Source of the DNA: Pelagibacterales bacterium SAG-MED15
Lineage (GTDB): Bacteria; Pseudomonadota; Alphaproteobacteria; Pelagibacterales; Pelagibacteraceae
Length of the DNA: 64,000 bases
Assembly: GCA_014654065.1 (NCBI GenBank)
Contig: JACWDM010000002.1
Span: 1-64,000, forward strand
Reading direction: 5' to 3'
Both the position numbers and the translations under genes were made by a program. Of the stretch, positions 16,772 to 26,794 are shown in pieces (positions within the stretch are counted from its first letter, which is position 1; every line of letters begins with the position of its first letter). The notes below the pieces were generated by a model, which made no database searches, was not told where the DNA came from, and was given only the letters and a program-made list of their open reading frames with translations.

Positions 16772-17369
16772 TTATTTTTTTAAAAGGATTTTCTAAAACA
16801 CAAGCAACTAAATGAATTCTTGCTTGTTCTCCGCCATTGAAAAAATTATGAAACTTAGTGTTATTTGTAATCGTAACATGTCCATCTGCTGGCAGATGTT
16901 TAGCTACATTTTCAATAACCATTGAACACCCTTTATTGGTGATGATAGGAATATGTAATCTCGGTTCAGGATCCTTGTGCCAACTTAGTGTAGACCGTGG
17001 TTCCTTTAAAAGTAATCTTACTCTTCCAAGTTTGAATTTTTTTCTTAGTGTTTCATAGACTTCTTTAAAGTAAGTATTTTCAAACTCAGGCATTAATTCT
17101 GTATATTTCGATTCGTCTATAGCGATATCTCTTGAAACAACTTTCCCTGACTCGTCTGCTATAGTCCAATACTTTCCTCTCACATTATGGCCTTCTACAG
17201 ACTCATTATCATTAGGGATTCTGTTAATTGGTATCGCTCCAAAATGACTGATTCCTAAAGAATTAAAATTTTTACTTTTTAAAATTGAATCAAGATCATC
17301 TCTTAATTTTAAAATATTAAATTTAAGATCTGGAACCTGGTAGAAATCTTCAAAACTTACTTGTGTCAT
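16755..17369 (-). CDS. Aspartyl/asparaginyl beta-hydroxylase-family dioxygenase
   Basis: This 204-aa 2-oxoglutarate/Fe(II) oxygenase has the metal-binding motif SWHKDPEPRLHIPI (H-x-D). The distal His is in TKFHNFFNGG, and the oxoglutarate-binding Arg is in QARIHLVA. The family hydroxylates Asp/Asn side chains or free substrates; bacterial targets are mostly unknown. The gene lies 17 bp behind katG and overlaps the DUF2061 gene, so an iron-dependent oxygenase is co-expressed with a heme peroxidase under the putative Irr operators. Confidence 0.82.
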   Translation of the reverse strand: MTQVSFEDFYQVPDLKFNILKLRDDLDSILKSKNFNSLGISHFGAIPINRIPNDNESVEGHNVRGKYWTIADESGKVVSRDIAIDESKYTELMPEFENTYFKEVYETLRKKFKLGRVRLLLKEPRSTLSWHKDPEPRLHIPIITNKGCSMVIENVAKHLPADGHVTITNNTKFHNFFNGGEQARIHLVACVLENPFKKINDRNN

Positions 17370-17386
17370 TTAATTACCCTTAATTT

Positions 17387-19640
<2,254 letters not shown>

Positions 19641-19655
19641 GTAGAAGTCAAGTAG

Positions 19656-19672
19656 TTTAGAATGTTTATAAA
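19656..19672. promoter_or_regulatory. Irr/ICE-like operator B upstream of katG
   Basis: TTTAGAATGTTTATAAA is a 7-3-7 palindrome with one mismatch to TTTAGAA-N3-TTCTAAA (13 of 14 half-site positions). Its centre is 32 bp from that of box A and 20 bp from that of the TTGAGAA palindrome. It lies just beyond the irr stop codon. Confidence 0.6.
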
Positions 19673-20089
19673 CTATTGAGAATCATTCTCAACGTTTATA
19701 ACTACATCAATGTCTTTTATAGACTTTCCTTTTGGAGGATTTGGAATATCTTTTAGTTGAATTTTATGAGAATCGATATCAATTAGTTCATTTGTTTTAG
19801 TGTCAAAAAAATGATGATGAGAGCTTATGTTTGTATCAAAATAACTTTTATCATTTCCTAAAGAAATTTCTTTAACGTATCCTTTTTTTTTAAAAGCATG
19901 TACAGTGTTGTATACTGTTGCTAATGAAATTTTCTCATTAAAATCTTTTTCAATTATTTTTGAGAGGTCATTTACTGTAAAATGAAATGTTTTTTCTGTA
20001 TTAAATAGAGCTTCGCAAATCTTAATTCTTTGTTTTGTTGGTCTTAAGCCAGAATTTCTCAATTTATTGATAAAATCTAGGTTTTTCAT
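19673..20089 (-). CDS. irr: Iron response regulator Irr (Fur superfamily)
   Basis: This 138-aa Fur-superfamily regulator has the winged-helix N-terminus [16 protein letters not shown] and the recognition helix [18 protein letters not shown]. The dimerisation half has the triple-His motif SSHHHFFD followed by ELIDI, typical of Irr and not of Fur. The heme-regulatory GCPWH motif known from Bradyrhizobium is absent, as in many Irr proteins. Irr represses heme- and iron-consuming functions under iron limitation. The neighbour fabA is a conserved Irr neighbour in Rhizobiales. PerR is the main alternative. Confidence 0.82.
   Translation of the reverse strand: MKNLDFINKLRNSGLRPTKQRIKICEALFNTEKTFHFTVNDLSKIIEKDFNEKISLATVYNTVHAFKKKGYVKEISLGNDKSYFDTNISSHHHFFDTKTNELIDIDSHKIQLKDIPNPPKGKSIKDIDVVINVENDSQ
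19676..19692. promoter_or_regulatory. Perfect 17-bp palindrome in the 3' end of irr
   Basis: TTGAGAATCATTCTCAA is a perfect palindrome around one central base. It has the same 7-3-7 geometry as boxes A and B and differs from their consensus only by one symmetric base per half. It encodes the last residues of Irr (VENDSQ), so it serves as coding DNA while sitting about 80-100 bp upstream of the katG start. It could bind Irr or Fur. Confidence 0.55.
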
Positions 20090-20097
20090 TGTTGTTA

Positions 20098-20114
20098 TTT
20101 ATAATAGTTCTAAA
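20098..20114. promoter_or_regulatory. Irr/ICE-like operator C between irr and fabA
   Basis: TTTATAATAGTTCTAAA is a 7-3-7 palindrome with one mismatch to TTTAGAA-N3-TTCTAAA. It begins 9 bp upstream of the irr ATG in the 74-bp gap between divergent irr and fabA. It is well placed for autoregulation of irr and possibly for control of the fab operon. Confidence 0.6.
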
Positions 20115-20163
20115 CTATTTCTATATTATAATTTATTTAAATCAAGTAATAAGGTTACAAAAT

Positions 20164-20664
20164 ATGAAAAAGAATTCCTTCAATTATGATGACTTAATTA
20201 ATTGTGGAAAAGGTGGTCTTTTTGGACCTGGGAATGCAAAACTTCCTTTGCCACCTATGCTAATGTTTGACAGAATAACTGAAATTAGTGAAGATAAAGG
20301 TGCTTTTAAAAAAGGATTAATAAAAGCTGAACTAGATATAAAAGATGATATGTGGTTTTTTGATTGTCACTTTAAAGAGGATCCAGTAATGCCAGGTTGC
20401 TTGGGTTTAGATGCAATGTGGCAACTAGTGGGTTTTTATTTAGGTTGGCTTGGAAACCCTGGTAGAGGTCGAGCGCTCGGAGTAAGCGCTGTAAAATTTA
20501 CGGGCGAAGTTCTTAAGAATGTGAAAAAAGCAGTTTACGAAATAGATATGAAAAGAATTTTAGTAAAAGAAGGTACTTCGGTAGGCTTAGCTAATGGTAT
20601 TCTGCTTGCTGATGGGAAAAAAATTTATACTGCTGAAAACTTAAAAGTAGGACTATTTAAATAA
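20164..20664 (+). CDS. fabA: 3-hydroxydecanoyl-ACP dehydratase/isomerase
   Basis: The ORF track extends 25 codons upstream into the irr-fabA gap, but ATG 20164 ([10 protein letters not shown]) gives the normal FabA length of 166 aa. FabA dehydrates 3-hydroxyacyl-ACP and isomerises trans-2- to cis-3-decenoyl-ACP, the branch point to unsaturated fatty acids. The hot-dog fold active-site region [20 protein letters not shown] is intact with its catalytic His and Asp. It is followed directly by fabB and fabI, an anaerobic-type unsaturated fatty-acid operon. Confidence 0.95.
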   Translation: MKKNSFNYDDLINCGKGGLFGPGNAKLPLPPMLMFDRITEISEDKGAFKKGLIKAELDIKDDMWFFDCHFKEDPVMPGCLGLDAMWQLVGFYLGWLGNPGRGRALGVSAVKFTGEVLKNVKKAVYEIDMKRILVKEGTSVGLANGILLADGKKIYTAENLKVGLFK

Positions 20665-21875
20665 TGAAAAGAGTTGTTGTAACAGGTATTGGCGTTGTTT
20701 CATGCTTAGGAAATAATCAAGAAGAAGTTTATAAATCTTTATTAAATGGAAAATCAGGCATTACTTTTTCAGAGGAATACAAAGAGTATAACTTAAAAAG
20801 CAATGTTCATGGAAAACCAAACATAAAACTAGAAGATCATGTTGATAGAAAATTTATAAGATTTATGGGACCAGGATCTGCTTATAATTATGTTTCTATG
20901 TCTGAAGCAGTTAAGGACTCTGGGTTAGAGGAAAAAGATGTAAGTAATATTTCAACAGGAATGATTATGGGCTCAGGAGGACCGTCAATAGAAAATGTAA
21001 TTTTGGCTGCAGACAAAACAAGAGATAAAAGTCCTAAAAGAATGGGTCCATTTATAGTACCAAGAACTATGTCTAGTACAGCCTCTGCAACTTTAGCCGT
21101 CCCTTTTAAAATTAAAGGTGTAAATTATACAATTAGTTCTGCGTGCGCGACCAGTGGTCATTGTATAGGTAATGCAATGGAATTAATTCAACTCGGAAAA
21201 CAAAAAATTATTTTTGCTGGAGGAAGTGATGAAGTTCACTTTGCAATGACTGCAATGTTTGATGCTATGACTGCACTATCTTCAAAATATAACGATACGC
21301 CAGATAAAGCTTCTAGACCTTATGACAAAACTCGAGATGGATTTGTAATATCAGGTGGTGGTGGTGTGGTAGTATTAGAAGAATACGAACACGCAAAAGC
21401 AAGGGGTGCAAAAATTTACGCTGAACTTACCGGTTATGGTGCTACATCAGATGGATATGACATGGTAGCTCCTTCTGGTGAAGGTGCTATAAGATGTATG
21501 AATATGGCTTTAAATACAGCAAAAAATAAAATTGATTATATAAATACCCACGGAACATCAACACCAGTTGGAGATATTACTGAGCTAAATGCAGTTGGTA
21601 AAGTATTCACAGACTATAAACCAAAAATAAGCTCTACAAAATCTTTAGCTGGGCATTCACTTGGTGCTACTTCCGTCCATGAGGCTGTATACTGTCTAAT
21701 TATGATGAAAAATAATTTTATTGCCGCTTCAGCTAATATTACCGATATGGATGATGAAGCTAAAAAATATCCAATAGTAACTAAAGTCGAAAAAAATGTA
21801 ACCTTAAATTCTGTAATGTCTAACAGTTTTGGTTTTGGTGGTACTAATGCGACATTAGTATTTGAGAAAGTATAA
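20664..21875 (+). CDS. fabB: 3-oxoacyl-ACP synthase I
   Basis: FabB elongates acyl-ACP, including the cis-3-decenoyl product of FabA. The 403-aa thiolase-fold enzyme has the nucleophilic Cys in [10 protein letters not shown] and the two catalytic His in [11 protein letters not shown] and [10 protein letters not shown]. The C-terminal [15 protein letters not shown] is the usual ketosynthase ending. The ATG overlaps the fabA stop by one base. Pairing with FabA favours FabB over FabF. Confidence 0.95.
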   Translation: MKRVVVTGIGVVSCLGNNQEEVYKSLLNGKSGITFSEEYKEYNLKSNVHGKPNIKLEDHVDRKFIRFMGPGSAYNYVSMSEAVKDSGLEEKDVSNISTGMIMGSGGPSIENVILAADKTRDKSPKRMGPFIVPRTMSSTASATLAVPFKIKGVNYTISSACATSGHCIGNAMELIQLGKQKIIFAGGSDEVHFAMTAMFDAMTALSSKYNDTPDKASRPYDKTRDGFVISGGGGVVVLEEYEHAKARGAKIYAELTGYGATSDGYDMVAPSGEGAIRCMNMALNTAKNKIDYINTHGTSTPVGDITELNAVGKVFTDYKPKISSTKSLAGHSLGATSVHEAVYCLIMMKNNFIAASANITDMDDEAKKYPIVTKVEKNVTLNSVMSNSFGFGGTNATLVFEKV

Positions 21876-21876
21876 T

Positions 21877-22662
21877 ATGGATTTAATGAAAGGTAAGAAA
21901 GGCTTAATAATGGGAGTGGCTAATGAGAGATCTATAGCCTGGGGCATCTCCCAAAAACTTGCTGAAGCTGGTGCGGAACTTGCATTCACATACTTAGGTG
22001 AAGCGTTAAAAAAAAGGGTAATTCCACTAGCAGAAAAGTTAAATTCAAAAGTTACATTCAGCTGCGATGTTGAAAAGAAAGAGGAAATAATAAAATTATT
22101 TGAAGATATTAAATCTAAATGGGGACATATTGATTTTGTTGTTCATGCTGTAGCTTTCTCGGATAAATCTGAATTATCTGGAGAATATTTAAATACTTCT
22201 AGAGAAAATTTTTTAAGAAGTATGTTAATTTCATGTTTTTCATTTACTGAAGTAGCAAAAGAAGCCTCGAAGATTATGAAAGAAGGTGGGAGTATGTTAA
22301 CCTTAACTTATGAGTCTACAAAAGCAATTCCTAACTATAACGTTATGGGAGTCTGTAAATCTGCATTAGAAGCAAGTGTAAAATATCTTGCTCGAGACTT
22401 AGGTGAAAAAAAAATTCGGGTAAATGCGATCAGTGCTGGTCCTATAAAAACACTAGCAGCTTCTGCTATAGGTGATGCAAAATTTCTCTATAAATGGAAT
22501 GAGGATCATTCTTTTTTAAAAAGAAATGTGGACATTCATGATGTTGGAAATTCAGCATTATACTTATTGAGTGAACTTGGTGGTGGTGTTACAGGTGAAA
22601 TTCATTATGTTGATGCAGGCTATAATAAAGTTGGAATGCCAGATCCAAAAAATATGAAATAA
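21877..22662 (+). CDS. fabI: Enoyl-ACP reductase (NADH)
   Basis: FabI reduces enoyl-ACP in the final step of each elongation cycle. The track begins at a TTG inside fabB; ATG 21877 (MDLMKGKKGLIMG) is one base after the fabB stop and gives 261 aa. The divergent short-chain dehydrogenase features of FabI are present: GVANERSIAWGI for NADH binding, and the active-site Tyr and Lys in YNVMGVCKSALE. It completes fabA-fabB-fabI. Confidence 0.95.
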   Translation: MDLMKGKKGLIMGVANERSIAWGISQKLAEAGAELAFTYLGEALKKRVIPLAEKLNSKVTFSCDVEKKEEIIKLFEDIKSKWGHIDFVVHAVAFSDKSELSGEYLNTSRENFLRSMLISCFSFTEVAKEASKIMKEGGSMLTLTYESTKAIPNYNVMGVCKSALEASVKYLARDLGEKKIRVNAISAGPIKTLAASAIGDAKFLYKWNEDHSFLKRNVDIHDVGNSALYLLSELGGGVTGEIHYVDAGYNKVGMPDPKNMK

Positions 22663-22776
22663 ATGTCGAAGAGATACAGTGGAAAATCTTTTAAAGACGC
22701 AAGCGTAATGAAAAAACCAAAACTTTCCCTAAAAGAAAAAAGAAAACTGAAAAAAGAAAAAAAAAAGAGTAAATGA
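22663..22776 (+). CDS. Tiny lysine-rich protein (37 aa), not in ORF track
   Basis: Directly after the fabI stop (TAA-ATG) an open frame of 37 codons reads MSKRYSGKSFKDASVMKKP and ends in a poly-Lys tail (KEKRKLKKEKKKSK). Its stop overlaps the next ATG as ATGA, the coupling pattern used throughout this genome, which supports translation. It is strongly basic with no cysteines or hydrophobic segment, so an RNA- or membrane-surface-binding role is conceivable. I do not recognise a family. Confidence 0.5.
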   Translation: MSKRYSGKSFKDASVMKKPKLSLKEKRKLKKEKKKSK

Positions 22777-23324
22777 AAAAAGTTTTTTTATTCCTATTAA
22801 TAGGTTTATTGAACTTTGGAAATTATGCTTTTTCATCAGAAAAGACCATTAAATCACTAAAAAAAGGGGGTAAAATAATTTTCATAAGGCACGCTATTGC
22901 TCCAGGAAATGGTGATCCAGACAATATAAATCTAAAAGATTGTAATACCCAAAGAAATCTAAGTAAGGAAGGTATAAAACAATCAGAAAAAATAGGTAAA
23001 TTTTTTAAAGACAATAAAATCAAAATTGATAAAATTTTATCAAGTGAATGGTGCAGGTGCAAAGATACTGCAAAATTTGCATTCAATAATTATAAAATAC
23101 TTAGTGCATTAAACTCTTTTTATGATGAAAAGTTTGCTCATAATGAAGATAAACAAATTCATGAGTTAAAGAAATACATTGAAGATTGGAAAAGTAATAA
23201 AAATTTAGTTTTAGTAACACATTACGTTGTAATCTCTGCAATGTTGAATAGAGGTGTTACGTCTGGTGAAATTGTAGTTTCTGACAAGAATTTAAATATA
23301 ATAGGAAGTATAGTTACTAATTAA
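22773..23324 (+). CDS. Exported histidine-phosphatase-family protein
   Basis: An N-terminal signal peptide (KKVFLFLLIGLLNFGNYAFS) precedes a histidine phosphatase domain of 183 aa in total. The phospho-accepting RH pair is in IIFIRHAIAPG, the second Arg region in SSEWCRCKDTA, and the distal His in LVLVTHYVVISAM. The short domain resembles SixA-like or periplasmic histidine phosphatases. The substrate is unknown. It overlaps the poly-Lys mini-gene by 4 bp and belongs to the end of the fab operon. Confidence 0.82.
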   Translation: MKKVFLFLLIGLLNFGNYAFSSEKTIKSLKKGGKIIFIRHAIAPGNGDPDNINLKDCNTQRNLSKEGIKQSEKIGKFFKDNKIKIDKILSSEWCRCKDTAKFAFNNYKILSALNSFYDEKFAHNEDKQIHELKKYIEDWKSNKNLVLVTHYVVISAMLNRGVTSGEIVVSDKNLNIIGSIVTN

Positions 23325-23327
23325 TAG

Positions 23328-23344
23328 TTTAAACTGCGTTTAAA
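23328..23344. promoter_or_regulatory. 7-3-7 palindrome upstream of msrB
   Basis: TTTAAACTGCGTTTAAA is a perfect 7-3-7 inverted repeat in the 63-bp gap before msrB. Its geometry equals that of the Irr-like boxes, but each half-site differs at two positions. It could be a degenerate operator or chance in AT-rich DNA. It lacks the U-run and GC stem of a terminator. Confidence 0.3.
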
Positions 23345-23387
23345 TGCTTGTTTTAAAAATTTCAGATATAATTAGATTACTTAATAT

Positions 23388-23843
23388 ATGAGACGTCTAT
23401 TTTTAAAATTATTTGGTATCTCAATTTTAGGTCTCCTAGTTGCGCCATATAAATTTTTATATTCGCAAACAAAAAAAATAATTAATCAAAATCTTACAAA
23501 TGAACAAAAAAATATACTTTTTAATGAGGGAACAGAAATGCCATTTACGAGCAGTCTCTTACATGAAAAAAGAGAGGGTTTTTATCATTGTGCAAACTGT
23601 GGAAATAAACTTTTTAGTTCAGTTACCAAGTTTGATAGCGGAACTGGTTGGCCATCATTTTCGGAGGCTTTACCTGGTGCGTTTAATACCAAGATAGATT
23701 ATGCATTTGGGATGAAAAGAATTGAATATCACTGTGCGAAATGTGGGGCTCATCATGGTCACGTCTTCGATGACGGTCCTAGCGAAACTGGAAAAAGATT
23801 TTGTAATAATGGTATTTGCTTAATATTTATTCCATCTGATTAA
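23388..23843 (+). CDS. msrB: Tat-exported peptide methionine-(R)-sulfoxide reductase
   Basis: MsrB reduces methionine-R-sulfoxide in proteins. Zinc-binding CxxC pairs are present in CANCGNKL and CAKCGAHHG, with the motif FDSGTGWPSF. The catalytic Cys is in KRFCNNG. Before the domain, the first 26 residues form a signal with a twin-arginine motif (RRLFLK), a hydrophobic core and the exit region FLYSQ, so the enzyme is probably exported folded through Tat. The total is 151 aa. The palindrome upstream and a nearby katG suggest an oxidative-stress link. Confidence 0.9.
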   Translation: MRRLFLKLFGISILGLLVAPYKFLYSQTKKIINQNLTNEQKNILFNEGTEMPFTSSLLHEKREGFYHCANCGNKLFSSVTKFDSGTGWPSFSEALPGAFNTKIDYAFGMKRIEYHCAKCGAHHGHVFDDGPSETGKRFCNNGICLIFIPSD

Positions 23844-23857
23844 TAAAATAAATTTTT

Positions 23858-24082
23858 TTAACAACAGCCGCAGCTTTTCTTCTCTTTATTTTCTAATTTA
23901 GTATCGGATTTAGTTTCTTCTAGTTCTTTTTTTTGATTTTCAAAAGTTTGTTTTTCTTTTAAAATTTTATCCTCAAAATATGCATAAAGCGAAGTAAAGC
24001 CTAGCTTTGATGCTTTTTTTTCTTCATAGCCTCTTCTACCTTTTAAATTTTCGATTATTTTTATTATTTCTTGATTTTGCAT
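23858..24082 (-). CDS. Hypothetical 74-aa protein with CGCC C-terminus
   Basis: I do not recognise this family. The first half has a compact predicted helical region (IIENLKGRRGYEEKKASKLGFTSLYAYFED). The second half is highly charged, Lys/Glu-rich and probably coiled or disordered, ending in KKSCGCC. The terminal cysteine cluster could bind metal or be lipid-modified or redox-active. It lies 10 bp downstream of pnp on the same strand and may be the last gene of the nusA-pnp operon. Confidence 0.6.
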   Translation of the reverse strand: MQNQEIIKIIENLKGRRGYEEKKASKLGFTSLYAYFEDKILKEKQTFENQKKELEETKSDTKLENKEKKSCGCC

Positions 24083-24092
24083 ATACTAATTT

Positions 24093-26165
24093 CTATATAG
24101 CAGCTTGTTTAATAGATAGTTTAACTTTTCCTCTATCAAATCCAATAACTTTTACTTTTACTTCATCACCTTCTTTAACTACGTCAGTTACTTTAGCTAC
24201 TCTTTTATCAGCAAGTTCTGAAATATGGACAAGTCCATCTTGTTTTCCTAAGAAGTTTACAAATGCTCCAAACTCCATAATTTTCATTACTTTACCATTA
24301 TAAATTTTATTTAATTCTGCTTTAGCAGTAAGATCTTTGATCATCTGCATTGCTTTATTTCTTGAGTCTTCATCAGGAGCTGCAACAGTAACTTCACCTA
24401 CATCATTAACATCTACTTTTGCACCTGATTTTTCTACTATTTCTCTTATAGTAGCTCCACCTTTTCCTATCACTGTTGCAATATCTTTTTTGTCTACTGT
24501 AATTTTTTCCATTTTTGGAGTATGTTTACCAACGTCATCCCTTGACTTGCCTAATGCTTTATTCATCTCTCCAAGAATATGAACTCTTCCATCTTTTGCC
24601 TGATTTAGAGCTTGCTCCATTATTTCAAAAGTAATACCGGTAATTTTAATGTCCATTTGAAGTGATGTTATTCCATCTTTAGTCCCAGCAACTTTAAAGT
24701 CCATATCACCTAAATGATCTTCGTCACCTAAAATATCTGATAAAACACTAAAGTCATTTCCTTCTTTAATTAATCCCATTGCTATACCTGCAACTGGTTC
24801 CTTAATAGGTACCCCAGCATCCATAAGGGCTAATGAAGCTCCACATACTGTAGCCATGGATGATGAACCGTTAGACTCTGTTATTTCAGATACAATTCTA
24901 AATGTATAAGGAAAACTTTCTTTTGACGGTAATGAAGAATTAATTGCTCTCCATGCAAGTTTTCCATGTCCTATTTCTCTTCTACCAGTTCCAATTCTAC
25001 CTGTCTCTCCAACTGAAAATGGAGGAAAATTATAATGAAGCATAAATCTTTCTCTTTTTAGACCATCTAAACTTTCTATCCTTTGCTCGTCATCAGATGT
25101 TCCAAGAGTGGTTGTGACGATTGCTTGTGTTTCTCCTCTTGTAAATAATGCTGATCCATGTACTCTTGGCAAAATTCCAACTTCACACATTATTGGTCTT
25201 ACATCTGCTAATCCTCTACCATCAATTCTGTTTTTATTTTTTAGGATATCAGTTCTTACAATTCTTTTTTCCAGATTTTTAAGTTCATGATTTACATCTA
25301 AATCACTATAATTTTCATTTTCTTCATATAATTTTTTTGCTTTTTCACTTATTTCAGAAATTTGATTTGATCTATCTTGCTTATCTCTTGTAGAAAATGC
25401 TTTTTTTAAATCATCGGTAAATTCTGACTCAAGTTTTTTTCTTATCTCTGAAAGATCTTTCTTCTCTGTAATCCAATCTGGTTTTTTACACTCTTTAGCT
25501 AGATCCTCGATCATTTGTATAATTGGTACAAAGTTTTCATGACCAAATTTAACTGCATTAAGCATTTCCTCTTCTGTTAAACCACTAGCCTCGGACTCTA
25601 CCATCAGAACTGCATCTTTAGTTCCTGCAACTACTAAATCTAATTTTGATTTTTCTAAATCTAGCTTCGATGGGTTTAAAACATATTTACCATCAATAAA
25701 ACCTACTCTAGATGCTCCAACGGGTCCCATAAATGGCATTCCAGAAATTGCTAATGCTGCAGAAGAAGCAATGATTGATAAAATATCAGCTTCATTTTCT
25801 TTGTCATAAGAAATAACTGTTGGTAATAATTGAACTTCGTTTTTAAATTCATCTGGAAACAAGGGTCTGATAGGTCTGTCAATTAATCTAGAGATTAATG
25901 TTTCGCTTTCAGTTGGCCTTGCTTCTCTTTTAAAATATCCACCTGGTATTTTTCCACCTGCATAATATTTTTCTTGATAATTTACTGATAGAGGAAAATA
26001 ATCAATGTCTGGATTTACTTTTTTTGCTCCTACTACTGTTGCCATAACAACTGTTTCGCCACATTGTGCAATTATAGCGCCATCCGCTTGTCTAGCAATT
26101 TTACCTGTCTCTAAACTTATTTTTTTTCCCGCTATTTCAATCTCTTTCTTAAAAACTTTAAACAT
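24093..26165 (-). CDS. pnp: Polyribonucleotide nucleotidyltransferase
   Basis: PNPase degrades RNA 3'-to-5' phosphorolytically within the RNA-decay machinery. The 690-aa protein has two RNase PH domains, the second with the motif [19 protein letters not shown], followed by a KH domain ([12 protein letters not shown]) and a C-terminal S1 domain ([17 protein letters not shown]). The length is near the usual 700. It directly follows rpsO with one or no spacer base, as in most proteobacteria. Confidence 0.97.
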   Translation of the reverse strand: MFKVFKKEIEIAGKKISLETGKIARQADGAIIAQCGETVVMATVVGAKKVNPDIDYFPLSVNYQEKYYAGGKIPGGYFKREARPTESETLISRLIDRPIRPLFPDEFKNEVQLLPTVISYDKENEADILSIIASSAALAISGMPFMGPVGASRVGFIDGKYVLNPSKLDLEKSKLDLVVAGTKDAVLMVESEASGLTEEEMLNAVKFGHENFVPIIQMIEDLAKECKKPDWITEKKDLSEIRKKLESEFTDDLKKAFSTRDKQDRSNQISEISEKAKKLYEENENYSDLDVNHELKNLEKRIVRTDILKNKNRIDGRGLADVRPIMCEVGILPRVHGSALFTRGETQAIVTTTLGTSDDEQRIESLDGLKRERFMLHYNFPPFSVGETGRIGTGRREIGHGKLAWRAINSSLPSKESFPYTFRIVSEITESNGSSSMATVCGASLALMDAGVPIKEPVAGIAMGLIKEGNDFSVLSDILGDEDHLGDMDFKVAGTKDGITSLQMDIKITGITFEIMEQALNQAKDGRVHILGEMNKALGKSRDDVGKHTPKMEKITVDKKDIATVIGKGGATIREIVEKSGAKVDVNDVGEVTVAAPDEDSRNKAMQMIKDLTAKAELNKIYNGKVMKIMEFGAFVNFLGKQDGLVHISELADKRVAKVTDVVKEGDEVKVKVIGFDRGKVKLSIKQAAI

Positions 26166-26414
26166 TTACTTCCTTATATTTAATTTATTTATTACTTTTT
26201 TATAGGATTCTAATTTATTTTTCTTTAAGTAATCCAATAATTTCTTTCTTTTATTTACAGCTCTTAACAATCCAACTGATGAGTGTTTATCTTTTTTAAA
26301 TTCTTTAACGTGTTTTGATAACATCTCAATTTTATCTGTTAATAATGCAATTTGTACTTCTGAAGAACCAGTGTCTTTTTCATGAATTGCAAGTTCTTTT
26401 GCTTTATCTGTCAT
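26166..26414 (-). CDS. rpsO: 30S ribosomal protein S15
   Basis: S15 binds 16S rRNA early in 30S assembly. At 82 aa it is slightly shorter than the usual 88-89; the first residues begin MTDKAKELAIHEKDTGSSEVQI, lacking a few N-terminal positions. The core ALLTDKIEMLSKH and KRKKLLDYLKK are conserved. The start overlaps the rbfA stop by 4 bp. truB, which normally separates rbfA from rpsO, is absent here. Confidence 0.95.
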   Translation of the reverse strand: MTDKAKELAIHEKDTGSSEVQIALLTDKIEMLSKHVKEFKKDKHSSVGLLRAVNKRKKLLDYLKKNKLESYKKVINKLNIRK

Positions 26415-26794
26415 GCCTTTTCCTGTCTATTTGTTTGTTTTATTAAATTTTCGATCTTTTCTGCATATTCAAATGACTCATCTTTGACAAAAAATATTTT
26501 TGGTAAAAATTTCATAGTTATTTTTTTTGAAAGAACTTTTCTTACTACGAAGGAAAATTCCTTTAATATATTTATAGCTTCAGTAGCATTTTTTCCACCA
26601 AGTGGCAAAACAAATGCTTTAGCTGTTTTAAGGTCCGGGCTCATCCTAACCTCTGTAACTGTAATATTATTTGTCTCTAAATTTGGTAATTTAGCTTCTC
26701 CTTTTAAAAAAATAGTACCTAATGCTTGTTTAATCATCTCTCCAACTCTTAATTGTCTTTGAGTAACTGGTTTACCTGATTTTTTACTTCTCAT
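26411..26794 (-). CDS. rbfA: Ribosome-binding factor A
   Basis: RbfA is a KH-like 30S maturation factor. The 127-aa protein shows the expected N-terminal helix QRQLRVGEMIKQALGTIF, the strand ITVTEVRMSPDLKTAKAFVLPLG and the RKVLSKKITMKFLPKIFFV core. It overlaps infB and rpsO by 4 bp each, so the block is tightly coupled. Confidence 0.93.
   Translation of the reverse strand: MRSKKSGKPVTQRQLRVGEMIKQALGTIFLKGEAKLPNLETNNITVTEVRMSPDLKTAKAFVLPLGGKNATEAINILKEFSFVVRKVLSKKITMKFLPKIFFVKDESFEYAEKIENLIKQTNRQEKA

Noticed and set aside
24007-24582. Plus-strand ORFs over pnp
   Set aside because: These are Ser/Thr/Phe-rich translations antisense to a conserved gene, typical shadows of Lys/Glu/Ala-rich coding sequence.
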